Positions 41,771-50,305 of a DNA stretch of 64,000 nt are shown piece by piece. The DNA lies in the NCBI GenBank assembly GCA_025356335.1, contig JANXUF010000145.1, positions 1-64,000 of the forward strand. The letters run 5' to 3'. The first letter of the stretch is position 1. The number at the start of each line of letters is the position of its first letter. Position numbers and translations under genes: made by a program. The notes beneath the pieces are model-generated. The model was not told the DNA's origin. It worked only from the letters and a program-made list of their open reading frames with translations, and did not search any database. The stretch comes from Actinomycetes bacterium. GTDB lineage: Bacteria > Actinomycetota > Acidimicrobiia > Acidimicrobiales > Ilumatobacteraceae.

Positions 41771-43023
41771 TGTTCGTCTGGCGGGCGGATGTTGCGGAAC
41801 ATCGCCAGCAACAACAGGTCGTAGCCGCCCTTGCAGATACCGGCGATGATCAGCGGCCAGCCGAAGGTGCTGTGATCGAGCATCCATCCAGCAGCAATCG
41901 GTGGCAGTGCCGACGCCAGGCTTCGCGGCACATTGGTGACGCTGGCCGCAGCCGCCCGTTCGGCAGGTGAGACGACCGCCATCACGTAGCTGTTGCGTGC
42001 AGGCACGTCCATCGCCGAGAGCAGGCTGCGGGCGATCAGGCAGGCGATCGCCAGCTGCACGTTCGGCATCAGCGCAGCGCTGATCAACAGCAGCTGCGCC
42101 GGTAGATGGGTGAAGACCATCGTGCGGACGAGGCCGATTCTCCTCGCCAACCGCGCCGAAACGAAGGCCGAGAACGCCGAGCACGCCCCCGTCCAGAACA
42201 GCAGCGCACCAGCGGCACCGACGGACATGTGGAAGCGCCTGAACAGCCACAGCGCGAGCAGCGACTGCACGGTGAAACCTCCGCCGAAGGCGTCGAGACT
42301 GAAGACGGCTGCCAGCTTGTAGACGATCGAACGTGAGGCACCGAGCGGTTGCGGCTTGTCGTGTGCCGGCGGCTCGATCGCCGCCGAAAGCGACCGGTAG
42401 ATGAACAGCACGCAGACGCCGCCGACGGCGTAGACGACGAAGACACCGCGCAGGGCCGTTGCCCGACCGAGGCTGGAGTGCCGGGCAACCCAGTCGGGGA
42501 CGCCTGCGACGAGTGAGCCGATTGCCCCGAAGACGCTGCCGGTGAACGCGTAGCGGGCGAACATCGCCGTGCGGCCGGTGTCCTTCACGGTCGTCGGCAG
42601 CACCGACTGTTCCATCGGCAGGAAGACGCTGACATCGCCGCTCGACGGGTTCATCGTGCCGATGATGCCCATCGCCAGCAGGACGAGGAACGGCGTCAGC
42701 GTGGCATAGACGATGCCGGTGGCGATCATCAGCACCGATCCCGACAGCAGGATCGCCCTGCGTGTGTATCGGTGGCCGTAGAGCCCGACGAGCATCGTCA
42801 GCGCCGCCGAGCCGAGCATCATCCCGGCGACGATGATCCCGACCTGCAGCCCGCTGTAGCCGAGGAGCAGTAGGTATGCCGAGAGGACAACGGAGACGAT
42901 GCCATCGACGAAACCCCGGACGCCTCGCGTGGCGATCAGCTTGACGCCGTCGGCATTGAGCAGCGACTCCTTCACCGCAGGCACTTCCACCGCAGGCACC
43001 GTACTCGTCGGTCTCTCCGACAT
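41764..43023 (-). CDS. MFS transporter
   Basis: A 419-aa major facilitator with about 12 TM helices and the loop YGHRYTRRAILLSG after TM2. An extended TM6-TM7 loop holds PAHDKPQPLGASRS. The ATG at 43023 has GGAGG 4 nt upstream; the frame is open further but overlaps the methyltransferase gene. The NPSSGDVSVFLPMEQSVLP stretch in TM4-5 resembles MFS proteins annotated as drug/multidrug efflux in actinobacteria. Substrate unknown. Confidence 0.85.
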   Translation of the reverse strand: MSERPTSTVPAVEVPAVKESLLNADGVKLIATRGVRGFVDGIVSVVLSAYLLLLGYSGLQVGIIVAGMMLGSAALTMLVGLYGHRYTRRAILLSGSVLMIATGIVYATLTPFLVLLAMGIIGTMNPSSGDVSVFLPMEQSVLPTTVKDTGRTAMFARYAFTGSVFGAIGSLVAGVPDWVARHSSLGRATALRGVFVVYAVGGVCVLFIYRSLSAAIEPPAHDKPQPLGASRSIVYKLAAVFSLDAFGGGFTVQSLLALWLFRRFHMSVGAAGALLFWTGACSAFSAFVSARLARRIGLVRTMVFTHLPAQLLLISAALMPNVQLAIACLIARSLLSAMDVPARNSYVMAVVSPAERAAAASVTNVPRSLASALPPIAAGWMLDHSTFGWPLIIAGICKGGYDLLLLAMFRNIRPPDEQR

Positions 43024-43099
43024 CCGGCCTCCGAGTACGCAGCGTGTCCCGATCGATGCTCGACCGGGGCTTGGCAACTCACTCCTTTTGCTTGGCGTC

Positions 43100-44137
43100 C
43101 TAGCTACGAACCGTTCGTTCCGCTCTCCGCCGCTCGGGCGGCGCACTTCGTGCGCGTGCTCCGCCCTCGGCGGCAAAGAGTCGCTGCTGGGCCAGGCGGG
43201 ACGCAGCGATGGCGAGGTACGCCGGGTCGAGGTCGTAGCCGACATAGCGGCGGTCGGCGTTGACGGCGGCGACAGCGGTCGTGCCGGCACCCATGAACGG
43301 GTCGAGGACGACATCGCCGCGGTAGGTGTACAGGTCGATCAGGCGTCGTGGCAGTTCGATCGGGAACGGCGCTGGATGCCCGATTCGTTTCGCCGATTCC
43401 GTGCGCATCTCCCACGTGTCGAGCGTCCAGTCGATGAAATCCTGCTTGGCGATCGTGCTCTCGTGAGGCAGGCCGAGCGCTGCCCGCTGCTTCGGGTCGA
43501 GCGCCCGCTGCAGACGGCCCTTGCCGGCGATCACGATGCGTTCGGTGACGTCGCGAAGCGCCGGACTCGAGGCCCTCATGAACGAGCCCCACGCACAACT
43601 CCCACTGGCCCCCTTGCCCTTGATCCACACGACCTCACCGCGTAGCAGGAATCCGACGTCGTCCTGCAGGATGCGGGTGACGTCGGCGGCCAGGCTGCGG
43701 TATGGCTTGCGTCCGAGGTTGGCGACGTTGACGGCGATCCGACCACCGGGCTCCAGGACGCGCCAGCATTCCTGGAAGACGTCGCGGAGCATCATCAGAT
43801 AGTCGACGTACGTCGCCGGGATACCCCCGCTGCCGAGTTCCAACTCATAGTCCTTGCCGGCGAAATATGGCGGCGAGGTGACCACCAGGGCGACACTGTT
43901 GTCATCGACCTGATGCATGTCGCGGGCGTCGCCGACGATCAATTCGTCGACGACTGCGCAGGCGTTGATCGTCTCGTCGGAGAGCAGGACGGGCGGCTCG
44001 AATCGTTTGTAGAAGTCGGCTGCATCATGGCCCTCGCGTTTGCCGGAACCGAACGACGAGGTCGCCGTCGATGCCCGCTTGTTCCGTTTCGTCTTTGGTC
44101 CTGGCTGCGGTTCCGGTTCGGATCTGCGTTCGGTCAT
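43100..44137 (-). CDS. Orphan DNA methyltransferase (class beta, N4-cytosine or N6-adenine)
   Basis: A 345-aa site-specific DNA methyltransferase. Motif IV, TSPPY, is at 87-91, and the SAM motif I, DPFMGAGTT, comes near the C-terminus, so the order is that of class beta. TSPPY is more usual for N4-cytosine enzymes. No restriction endonuclease gene adjoins it, so it is probably a solitary methylase used for regulation or epigenetic marking. The ATG at 44137 overlaps the stop of the upstream decarboxylase (ATGA). The first 40 residues are basic and poorly ordered. Confidence 0.88.
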   Translation of the reverse strand: MTERRSEPEPQPGPKTKRNKRASTATSSFGSGKREGHDAADFYKRFEPPVLLSDETINACAVVDELIVGDARDMHQVDDNSVALVVTSPPYFAGKDYELELGSGGIPATYVDYLMMLRDVFQECWRVLEPGGRIAVNVANLGRKPYRSLAADVTRILQDDVGFLLRGEVVWIKGKGASGSCAWGSFMRASSPALRDVTERIVIAGKGRLQRALDPKQRAALGLPHESTIAKQDFIDWTLDTWEMRTESAKRIGHPAPFPIELPRRLIDLYTYRGDVVLDPFMGAGTTAVAAVNADRRYVGYDLDPAYLAIAASRLAQQRLFAAEGGARARSAPPERRRAERTVRS

Positions 44138-45501
44138 GCCAGCGAATCCAGGATCACCTGGACGTCGTCCATCGTCGTCAGCGGGTTGACGAAACAGAAG
44201 CGAAGCACCGTTTCGCCGTCCCAGCTCGACGGCACGACGAAGGCGATCCCGTCGTACAGTGCTTTGTTGCTCCACGCGCCGTACTCGGCCCGAGTCCAGC
44301 CGATGCGGCGGAACATGACGATTGCCAGTTCCGGCTCGTTGATCAGTTGCAAGTAGGCCGTGTTGGCGATCAACTTCGTTGCCCGCCGGGTGATGTCCAG
44401 CGTTTCCTCGATCGTCGCCGAGTAGGCGTCGGTGCCGTGCGTCGCCAGCGAGAACCAGAATGGCAGCCCTCTGGCGCGGCGGCTGAGATGGTGCGCGTAG
44501 TCGGACGGGTTCCACTCGTCGGAACCCGTCAGCACGTCGAGGTACTCCGCATGCTGCGTATGGGCTGCCTTGGCGATCGAAGGATTGCGGTAGACCAGGG
44601 CGCAGCAGTCGAACGGCGCGAACAGCCATTTGTGCGGGTCGACGATGAACGAGTCGGCTCGTTCGACACCGTCGTACAGGTGGCGGATGCTCGGAGCAGC
44701 AAGTCCTGCACCGCCATAGGCGCCGTCGACGTGGAACCAGATGCCGAGTGCCTCGGCGACATCGGCCGCGCCGGCAAGGCCATCGATGACCCCGATGTTC
44801 GTCGTTCCGGACGTCGCTGCGATCACGCACAGTCTGGCCCGGTCGACGTCGCTCAGCGAGTCGACAGCGGCGCGCAATGCCTCGCCGGTCATCCTGCCAC
44901 GATCGTCCGCTGCGACACGCAGGACGTCGGCGTCCATCACCCTGGCAGCCGATTTGATCGAGGAATGCGCCCCACTCGACGCAGCGATCAGTGGTCTGGT
45001 CGCATCGTGAGCACCCCCGGCTCGCGAACGCCAATGATGGCGGGCAGCGACGAGTGCACTCAGATTGCCGGCGGTTCCTCCGCTGACGAACACCCCACCG
45101 GCACCCGCCGGAAAGCCGGCGAGGTCCGCGACCCAGCGCAATGCCTGGTTCTCGGCGAACACCGCGCCGGCACCCTCCATCCAACTGCCCGCATAGATGC
45201 TCGAAGCACCGACGAGCATGTCGAACAGCAGGCTGGCCTCCGTCGGCGCAGCCGGGATGAACGAGAGGAATCGCGGATTGTCGACGGAGATGCAGGCGGG
45301 GGCCAGTACGTCGACAAACAGTCGAAGCGCCTCCATTCCGCCGATACCGGCCGGCGTGATCGTCTGTCCGACCGCGGCGGTGAGTTCCGCAGGTGACATC
45401 GCATGATCGAGCGGAGGGTCGTCGAGGCGGGTTCGCTGGACGGAGTAGTTCACAATCGCCTGTGTGAGCTCATCCGGAGCCTGGCCGTGGGTCGCGTGCA
45501 C
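44134..45501 (-). CDS. PLP-dependent group II decarboxylase
   Basis: A 455-aa fold-type I enzyme of the aromatic-amino-acid / glutamate / diaminobutyrate decarboxylase group. Seen: FVSGGTAGNLSALVAARHHW, SSGAHSSIKSAARVM, HVDGAYGGAGL, and the Schiff-base Lys in SFIVDPHKWLF. The amine substrate is not clear. Start is GTG at 45501; no Shine-Dalgarno or hexamer is obvious there. Its stop overlaps the methyltransferase start, an unexpected coupling. Confidence 0.88.
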   Translation of the reverse strand: MHATHGQAPDELTQAIVNYSVQRTRLDDPPLDHAMSPAELTAAVGQTITPAGIGGMEALRLFVDVLAPACISVDNPRFLSFIPAAPTEASLLFDMLVGASSIYAGSWMEGAGAVFAENQALRWVADLAGFPAGAGGVFVSGGTAGNLSALVAARHHWRSRAGGAHDATRPLIAASSGAHSSIKSAARVMDADVLRVAADDRGRMTGEALRAAVDSLSDVDRARLCVIAATSGTTNIGVIDGLAGAADVAEALGIWFHVDGAYGGAGLAAPSIRHLYDGVERADSFIVDPHKWLFAPFDCCALVYRNPSIAKAAHTQHAEYLDVLTGSDEWNPSDYAHHLSRRARGLPFWFSLATHGTDAYSATIEETLDITRRATKLIANTAYLQLINEPELAIVMFRRIGWTRAEYGAWSNKALYDGIAFVVPSSWDGETVLRFCFVNPLTTMDDVQVILDSLA

Positions 45502-45609
45502 CAGGCCAGCATGCCAGGCCGTCAGCTATCCCCGCGATTTACTCCTCGGTGCGACGCTCGTTTGTCGGGCTCGTGGTCTGCGCTCGTTGCTGGGCGCCCT
45601 GCTCTGCGC

Positions 45610-46140
45610 TCAGGCGTGGACGTCGGCGAGATGGTGGATCGGGTCGTGGATCATGTAACGGGCGAAACTCTCGATCGTGAATGCCGCACCGTCGCTGCGC
45701 CGACCGGTCCGCTTCCACTGCACGCCATCGACCTCGGCGAACGAGTCGGCGAGTTGCTCGGCGGCGATGACGAGTTCGCTGGCGACGACGAACGCATCCT
45801 GCTGGTCGTAGCGCTCGGCGATGGCCGTCGCGTCCTGATCCCAGTTCGGGAACAGCGGGTCGTCGTGGTCGAGCATCAGGTGCAGCCGGTAGTCGTAGAG
45901 GCCGAAGACGTCACGCACGTGGCAGGCGTATTCGAGCGGTGACCAGATGCTCGAGGTAGGGCGCACGGTGACGTCGTCGCCTTCGAGCACCGACACCCAG
46001 GCGTCGGCATTGTCGGTGATCATCGTGGCGATCGCTGCGAGGTCCACGGTTGCGGCGTCGAACCCGCATTCGGGACACGGCTTCGACAGCACCCACGTCC
46101 AGTCCTTGTCGTCAGGGACGATTGCATCTGCAGCTGCCAT
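45610..46140 (-). CDS. DinB-family protein
   Basis: A 176-aa member of the DinB/YfiT-like four-helix family. Metal-ligand histidines can be seen in SPLEYACHVRDVFG and MIHDPIHHLADVH. CPECGFD near the N-terminus gives an extra Cys pair. These proteins often act as thiol-dependent transferases, including with mycothiol, which fits the presence of mshA, but the reaction is not known. ATG at 46140 is chosen; TACGGT lies 6 nt upstream, and 11 more upstream codons lack support. Confidence 0.85.
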   Translation of the reverse strand: MAAADAIVPDDKDWTWVLSKPCPECGFDAATVDLAAIATMITDNADAWVSVLEGDDVTVRPTSSIWSPLEYACHVRDVFGLYDYRLHLMLDHDDPLFPNWDQDATAIAERYDQQDAFVVASELVIAAEQLADSFAEVDGVQWKRTGRRSDGAAFTIESFARYMIHDPIHHLADVHA

Positions 46141-46146
46141 GACGAC

Positions 46147-46152
46147 ACCGTA
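46147..46152 (-). promoter_or_regulatory. Leaderless -10 for DinB gene
   Basis: TACGGT on the minus strand, 6 nt before the ATG at 46140. Confidence 0.5.
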
Positions 46153-46224
46153 GAAGCTGCCTCCTGCTGCCACCGGCGAATTTCTGCAAATCGCGCGTCG
46201 GTCACCCGGACTGCGCGGCCGTCG

Positions 46225-46380
46225 TCAGAGGTTGAGGTCGAGCAGTTCGCTGCCCTCGTTGCGGATCTCGGCGTCCCTGTAGAGGAACTGGCCGAGGATG
46301 AAGGCGCCGACGGCACCGGTCATGATGACGAGGATCGGCAAGATCAGGAGAACTGCGATGATCGCGATAGCACCGGCCAC
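46225..46380 (-). CDS. 51-residue single-TM membrane protein
   Basis: A small ORF with GTG at 46380. Residues 2-34 are strongly hydrophobic (AGAIAIIAVLLILPILVIM, then AVGAFILGQFLY) and the last 15 are acidic (AEIRNEGSELLDLNL). TAGACT lies 6 nt before the GTG, and its TAG is also the stop of the tag gene upstream. The codon use matches its neighbours, so I regard it as real. Function unknown; possibly a membrane-associated peptide of the tag-DinB group. Confidence 0.7.
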   Translation of the reverse strand: MAGAIAIIAVLLILPILVIMTGAVGAFILGQFLYRDAEIRNEGSELLDLNL

Positions 46381-46386
46381 GGCCCC

Positions 46387-46392
46387 AGTCTA
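46387..46392 (-). promoter_or_regulatory. Leaderless -10 for 51-residue protein
   Basis: TAGACT on the minus strand, overlapping the tag stop codon and ending 6 nt before the GTG at 46380. Confidence 0.45.
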
Positions 46393-46995
46393 CTTCCTCG
46401 TCGCCAGTGCTGCGCAGTCCGCGTGGCGGAAGCACTCGACCCAATGATCGTTGACCATCCCGCACGCCTGCATCAGCGCGTAGCAGATCGTCGGCCCGAC
46501 GAAGCGGAAACCGAGCTGCTTCAACGCTTTGCTCATCGCCTCACTCCGCTCCGTCGTCGCCGGAATCCCGGTGACGCCGAGTTGATGGTCGATCGGTGCG
46601 CCATCGACGAAGCTCCAGAGGAACTCGACCGGATCGTCGAGTTCCAGCCAGGCACGGGCGTTGCCGATCGTCGACGTGATCTTGCCGCGGTTGCGGATGA
46701 TGCCGGGATCGAGCATCAACTCCTCGACATCGTCATCGGTCATCTCCGCCACGATGAGCGGATCGAAGCCCCTGAATGCCTGCCGGTAGCCGGCCTGGCG
46801 CATCAGAATCGTGTTCCACGAGAGGCCGGCCTGTGCGCCTTCGAGTGTCAGGAACTCGAACAGCGTTGTCGGGTCGTACTGCGGAACTCCCCAGACGGCG
46901 TCATGGTACGCAGCCATCGGCCCGCTCCCGGTTCCCCACCGGCAGCGAACGCGACCATCCTCGCGGGGATCCGTCGAGGCTTCGTCATTGCTCAT
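46390..46995 (-). CDS. tag: DNA-3-methyladenine glycosylase I
   Basis: Base-excision repair enzyme that removes 3-methyladenine. 201 aa. Seen: RCRWGTGSGPMAAYHDAVWGVP with the zinc Cys and active-site region, FEFLTLEGAQAGLSWNTIL, LMLDPGIIRNRGKI, FRFVGPTICYALMQACGMVNDH, and the last zinc ligands in CFRH. The ATG at 46995 follows a TACGGT by 6 nt. Normal length. Confidence 0.95.
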   Translation of the reverse strand: MSNDEASTDPREDGRVRCRWGTGSGPMAAYHDAVWGVPQYDPTTLFEFLTLEGAQAGLSWNTILMRQAGYRQAFRGFDPLIVAEMTDDDVEELMLDPGIIRNRGKITSTIGNARAWLELDDPVEFLWSFVDGAPIDHQLGVTGIPATTERSEAMSKALKQLGFRFVGPTICYALMQACGMVNDHWVECFRHADCAALATRK

Positions 46996-47001
46996 CCGGC
47001 G

Positions 47002-47007
47002 ACCGTA
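47002..47007 (-). promoter_or_regulatory. Leaderless -10 for tag
   Basis: TACGGT on the minus strand, 6 nt before the tag ATG. Confidence 0.5.
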
Positions 47008-47049
47008 TCCCGCGGCCGATCACGTCCGAGCCAATGGGGCGACGGCCCC

Positions 47050-47138
47050 ATCGAGTATTTCCTTCGCAGCGTCGCCCGAACGAGTATTTCCTTCGCGGCG
47101 TGGGGCGTGGTCCTACTCCATTGACGGAAATACTCGAT
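47050..47138. repeat. Intergenic palindromic repeat family 2, copy D
   Basis: ATCGAGTATTTCC at 47050-47062 is repeated in exact inverse at 47126-47138, and CGAGTATTTCCTTCGC occurs directly at 47052 and 47081. The middle part (GGCGTGGGGCGTGGTCCTACTC) matches 63657-63730. It lies between tag and ridA. Confidence 0.7.
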
Positions 47139-47150
47139 GCGCGTTGATGG

Positions 47151-47498
47151 TCAGACGGGCTTGTAGGCCCAGGCTTCGATTTCGACGTGGGCGCCGGCGA
47201 CGAGTGCTCCGCCCATGGTCGAGCGCGCAGGGCGGTGCTCGCCGAAGACACCGGAATAGACCTCGTTGAAGTCGGTGAAATCGGCGAGGTCGGTGAGGAT
47301 GCACAGCGTCTTGACGACGTCGGTCAGCTCGGCACCGAACTCGGCGAGGCGGTCACTGACGTTCTGCAGGACCTGCGCTGTTTCCGCCTTGACTCCCCCT
47401 TCGACGAGCTTGCCGTCGGCAAGTCCGAGCTGACCGGAGGTGATGATCCAGTCTCCGGCACGAACGACGGGTGAGTACGGTCCAAGCGGTTTCGACAT
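47151..47498 (-). CDS. ridA: RidA-family enamine/imine deaminase
   Basis: A 115-aa YjgF/YER057c/UK114 protein that hydrolyses reactive 2-aminoacrylate-type intermediates. Seen: PLGPYSPVVRAGDWIITSGQ, the key Arg in HRPARSTMG and the final VEIEAWAYKP. ATG at 47498 (MSKPLGPYSP), with TACGGT 7 nt upstream; 13 further upstream codons are not supported. Confidence 0.9.
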   Translation of the reverse strand: MSKPLGPYSPVVRAGDWIITSGQLGLADGKLVEGGVKAETAQVLQNVSDRLAEFGAELTDVVKTLCILTDLADFTDFNEVYSGVFGEHRPARSTMGGALVAGAHVEIEAWAYKPV

Positions 47499-47505
47499 GG
47501 CCACG

Positions 47506-47511
47506 ACCGTA
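47506..47511 (-). promoter_or_regulatory. Leaderless -10 for ridA
   Basis: TACGGT on the minus strand, 7 nt before the ridA ATG. Confidence 0.5.
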
Positions 47512-47544
47512 GCGCCGTCAGCCCGACACCCGAACAACGGCCGC

Positions 47545-48435
47545 TCAGGAGGCGAGGAAGCCTGCTGCCGTCAGCACGTTCTGCAGATCGGCTGCTGCGA
47601 AGACGCTGTCGATACGCGCGGTGATCACCCCGTCGGCACCGACGAGGAACAGGCACGGCTCGAACGTCAGCCCGAGCGAGTTGATCGTTGTCGTCGTCGT
47701 CTTGATGGTGTCATCGGTGTAGACCTCGGCGTGAATGATGGCAACGTCAGCGGCAATGCGCTTCTGTGAATCGATGAGGAACTGCAGTCCGGGCCCGCAG
47801 ACACCGGTCTGGCAGTACGCCGGTGTGCCGACATAGAACAGCACGCGCCGCTTGGCGACGAGGGCGTCCGCCAGGTTGACGCTGTGGAACGGGCACTGTG
47901 GCTTGTTCGTACAGATCGGGTTGACCCCCTGCCCATTCGAGACCGTGGGGGTGACGATCGATGGCAGTCTGTCGCCGACGTACGGCACGTGTTCGACCGA
48001 GCGGTCGAGCACCGAGAACGCCAGCGTGCGGTTCTGGCCATCGATCTTCGCCCGCAACTCGTAGGAGCCGGCCTTGTCCAGTTTCAGATCGAACGGCCAG
48101 TAAGCCGTGGGCAGCCCTTCGGTGTACATCGGCGCCGATGCGTCGAGCAGCTTCTGATTCGTCGCCAAGTCGTACACCGAGGCGTCGATCTTCGAAGGAC
48201 CGGTCTTCAGCAGCTGCGGCGACTGCCCGCTCGTCGTCTGCGAGCCGGGATCCCGCGAGCCGAGAATGACCACAACGCGTTGCTGGCCGACGAGCAACGA
48301 CTGCGAGTCGAACCGTGGCAGCATGTACGGAGCAGAACCTGCTGCATCACCTGACGAGGTGCTGCCGCAGCCGGCGAGCGCGACACCGAGCCCTGCGCAG
48401 GCGGCGAGGAACTCAGTCCTCGTCAGTTGATGCAC
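47545..48435 (-). CDS. Lipoprotein with thioredoxin-like C-terminal domain
   Basis: A 296-aa lipoprotein: lipobox LAGC with Cys23 after a short signal (RTEFLAACAGLGVALAGC). Residues about 45-150 are a beta domain (QRVVVILGSRD; GSYELRAKIDG). Residues about 165-296 look thioredoxin-like (CPFHSVNLADALVAKRRVLFYVGTPAYCQTGVCGP in two parts), with Cys in CQTGVC that may form a redox disulfide, then a DGVITARIDSVFAAADLQ ending like peroxiredoxin-like folds. Start is GTG at 48435 with GAGGAG 6 nt upstream. Outer-face redox role is inferred. Confidence 0.8.
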   Translation of the reverse strand: MHQLTRTEFLAACAGLGVALAGCGSTSSGDAAGSAPYMLPRFDSQSLLVGQQRVVVILGSRDPGSQTTSGQSPQLLKTGPSKIDASVYDLATNQKLLDASAPMYTEGLPTAYWPFDLKLDKAGSYELRAKIDGQNRTLAFSVLDRSVEHVPYVGDRLPSIVTPTVSNGQGVNPICTNKPQCPFHSVNLADALVAKRRVLFYVGTPAYCQTGVCGPGLQFLIDSQKRIAADVAIIHAEVYTDDTIKTTTTTINSLGLTFEPCLFLVGADGVITARIDSVFAAADLQNVLTAAGFLAS

Positions 48436-48464
48436 GGAGAACTCCTCGGATGACGCATGGAGCG

Positions 48465-48470
48465 AAGGTA
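48465..48470 (-). promoter_or_regulatory. Candidate -10 for lipoprotein gene
   Basis: TACCTT on the minus strand, 6 nt before an ATG at 48458 that opens an 11-codon ORF ending inside the lipoprotein gene. Confidence 0.35.
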
Positions 48471-48521
48471 TCCGACGTCCGGCAGCGAAACTGCGCGAGC
48501 CGGGGAACCCTCAGGGAGTGC

Positions 48522-48842
48522 TCAGCTGAAGCTGGAGCCGCAACCGCACGTCTTGGTGGCGTTGGGGTTGTCGATGCTGAAACCGGCCTGGGTGAGGCCG
48601 TCCTTGTAGTCGAGCGTGGCACCGACGAGCATCTGCGCGCTCTGCGGATCGACGACGACCCGTACGCCGCCGTAGCTGAGCTGCTCGTCGGTCGACTCGA
48701 TGTCGCCGTCGAAGAACATCTCGTACGAGAATCCGGAACAGCCACCTGGGCGGACTGCGACGCGCAACGCCAGCTCCGGCTGGTTCTCTGCCTCGAGCAG
48801 TTCCTTCACTTTGTGAGCGGCGGTGTCGGTAAGAGTGATCAC
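48522..48842 (-). CDS. erpA: Iron-sulfur cluster A-type carrier (HesB/ErpA family)
   Basis: A 106-aa A-type carrier that delivers Fe-S clusters to targets. The three ligand Cys are in RPGGCSGFSYEM and CGCGSSFS. The GTG at 48842 is chosen because a perfect AGGAGG sits 8 nt upstream; the longer frame adds 15 basic residues. It diverges from mrp, another Fe-S carrier, so this is a small cluster-assembly locus. ErpA versus SufA or IscA cannot be separated here. Confidence 0.9.
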   Translation of the reverse strand: MITLTDTAAHKVKELLEAENQPELALRVAVRPGGCSGFSYEMFFDGDIESTDEQLSYGGVRVVVDPQSAQMLVGATLDYKDGLTQAGFSIDNPNATKTCGCGSSFS

Positions 48843-48981
48843 GATCTCAACCTCCTGAGGGTCTGCGAGACGCCGACGTTGCTGCACGCCGTGGTGCCAA
48901 GGCTAGCGAACAGAAGCTGACGCCGCACTCACCCGGCTTGGCGAACGGAATGACAACGGAACGGCTCGGGTTTTCGTTCCG

Positions 48982-48987
48982 TACACT
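48982..48987 (+). promoter_or_regulatory. Leaderless -10 for mrp
   Basis: TACACT, 7 nt before the GTG at 48995; no Shine-Dalgarno. Confidence 0.5.
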
Positions 48988-48994
48988 GGGGGAC

Positions 48995-50224
48995 GTGAGT
49001 GAACGGGCTTTCTCCAATCCCGGCGCTCCGCTCCACGGTGACGCTGTCGCCCTGCCAACGGTCGCCGACATCACCGACCTGCTCCGTGCTGTCATCGATC
49101 CGGAACTGGGCGGCAACATCGTCGACCTCGGAATGGCGGGACATGTCGCCATCTCACCGGAGGGTTTCGTCACCGTCGGCGTCAAACTGACGATCCGTGG
49201 CTGCCCACTCCGCGCACAGATCAAGAAGGACGTGGAGAGCAGGCTCGCCACTCATCCCGGCGTCACCAAGGTGACGATCGACTGGGGCGAGATGACTCCT
49301 GCCGAGCGAACCGAAGTGATGACGAAAGCTCGCTGGGCAGCCAGTCAGAATGCCCCCGACACCGAGATCCCCGCCTCGACCCGGGTCATCGCCATCGCTT
49401 CCGGCAAGGGTGGCGTCGGCAAGAGTTCGGTCACCGTCAACCTTGCAGCGTCGATCGCTGCATCCGGCTACACGGTCGGCGTGCTCGACGCCGATATCTG
49501 GGGTTTCTCGATCCCGCGCATGCTCGGGGTCACCGATCGGCTCGAAGCCGAACGCGTCCCGGGCGTCGACCGTCCACTGATCATCCCCAACGAACGAAAG
49601 ATCGGGAACGGCCTGCTGAAGATCGTCTCCACCGGGATGCTCGTCGACGACGAGGGCACGGCGCTGATGTGGCGCGGCCTGATGCTCACCAAGGCCGTCG
49701 AACAGTTCCTCCGCGACGTGCGCTGGGGCCACATGGACTACCTGCTCATCGACATGCCGCCAGGCACCGGCGACGTACAGATGGGTCTCGCCCGCATGTT
49801 GCCGCGCACCGACCTGATCATCGTCACGACCCCTGCGGTCTCGGCGCAAAAAGTCGCCATCCGTGCCGCTGACATGGCACGTCGCTCGTTCCTCCGCGTC
49901 GCCGGCGTGATCGAGAACATGAGCTCGTTCACGTGCGATCACGGCGAGAGCTACCCACTGTTCGGCACCGGCGGCGGACAGGCACTCGCCGGTGAGATCG
50001 GCGTCGAACTCCTCGGCCAGATCCCGATCGAGGCAGCAGTCGCTTACGGCGGCGATCATGGCGAACCTGTCGCCCTGCTCGGCGAAGGCCCCGCTGCTGA
50101 CGCCTTCAGGGCGATCGCCAACCTCATCGTCACCGACACGGTCCCACCGGTGCAGATGGCAGACTGTTCCGCCCGCGTCGAACCGGAATCCGTCGGCGTC
50201 TCGGTCCGCCGCCGAATCGCCTAG
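48995..50224 (+). CDS. mrp: Mrp/ApbC family P-loop ATPase, Fe-S carrier
   Basis: A 409-aa protein with an N-terminal MIP18 (DUF59) domain (about 20-100, VIDPELGGNIVDLGM) and a C-terminal ParA-like ATPase: deviant Walker A ASGKGGVGKSSVTVNLA, DADIWGFSIPRMLG, and LIDMPPGTGDVQ. The family transfers Fe-S clusters. The pair of Cys used in ApbC (CPxC) is not present; one Cys is seen in SFTCDHG. Start GTG at 48995 is supported by TACACT 7 nt upstream. Confidence 0.92.
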   Translation: MSERAFSNPGAPLHGDAVALPTVADITDLLRAVIDPELGGNIVDLGMAGHVAISPEGFVTVGVKLTIRGCPLRAQIKKDVESRLATHPGVTKVTIDWGEMTPAERTEVMTKARWAASQNAPDTEIPASTRVIAIASGKGGVGKSSVTVNLAASIAASGYTVGVLDADIWGFSIPRMLGVTDRLEAERVPGVDRPLIIPNERKIGNGLLKIVSTGMLVDDEGTALMWRGLMLTKAVEQFLRDVRWGHMDYLLIDMPPGTGDVQMGLARMLPRTDLIIVTTPAVSAQKVAIRAADMARRSFLRVAGVIENMSSFTCDHGESYPLFGTGGGQALAGEIGVELLGQIPIEAAVAYGGDHGEPVALLGEGPAADAFRAIANLIVTDTVPPVQMADCSARVEPESVGVSVRRRIA

Positions 50225-50293
50225 TTGTTCTCCTTCGTCTGCGTACATGCATCTTCGCGACGGGCCGACATCTCCGCATTCCCACTGGTCTCG

Positions 50294-50299
50294 TAGATT
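50294..50299 (+). promoter_or_regulatory. Leaderless -10 for selD
   Basis: TAGATT, 6 nt before the selD ATG; no Shine-Dalgarno. Confidence 0.5.
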
Positions 50300-50305
50300 C
50301 CGAAC

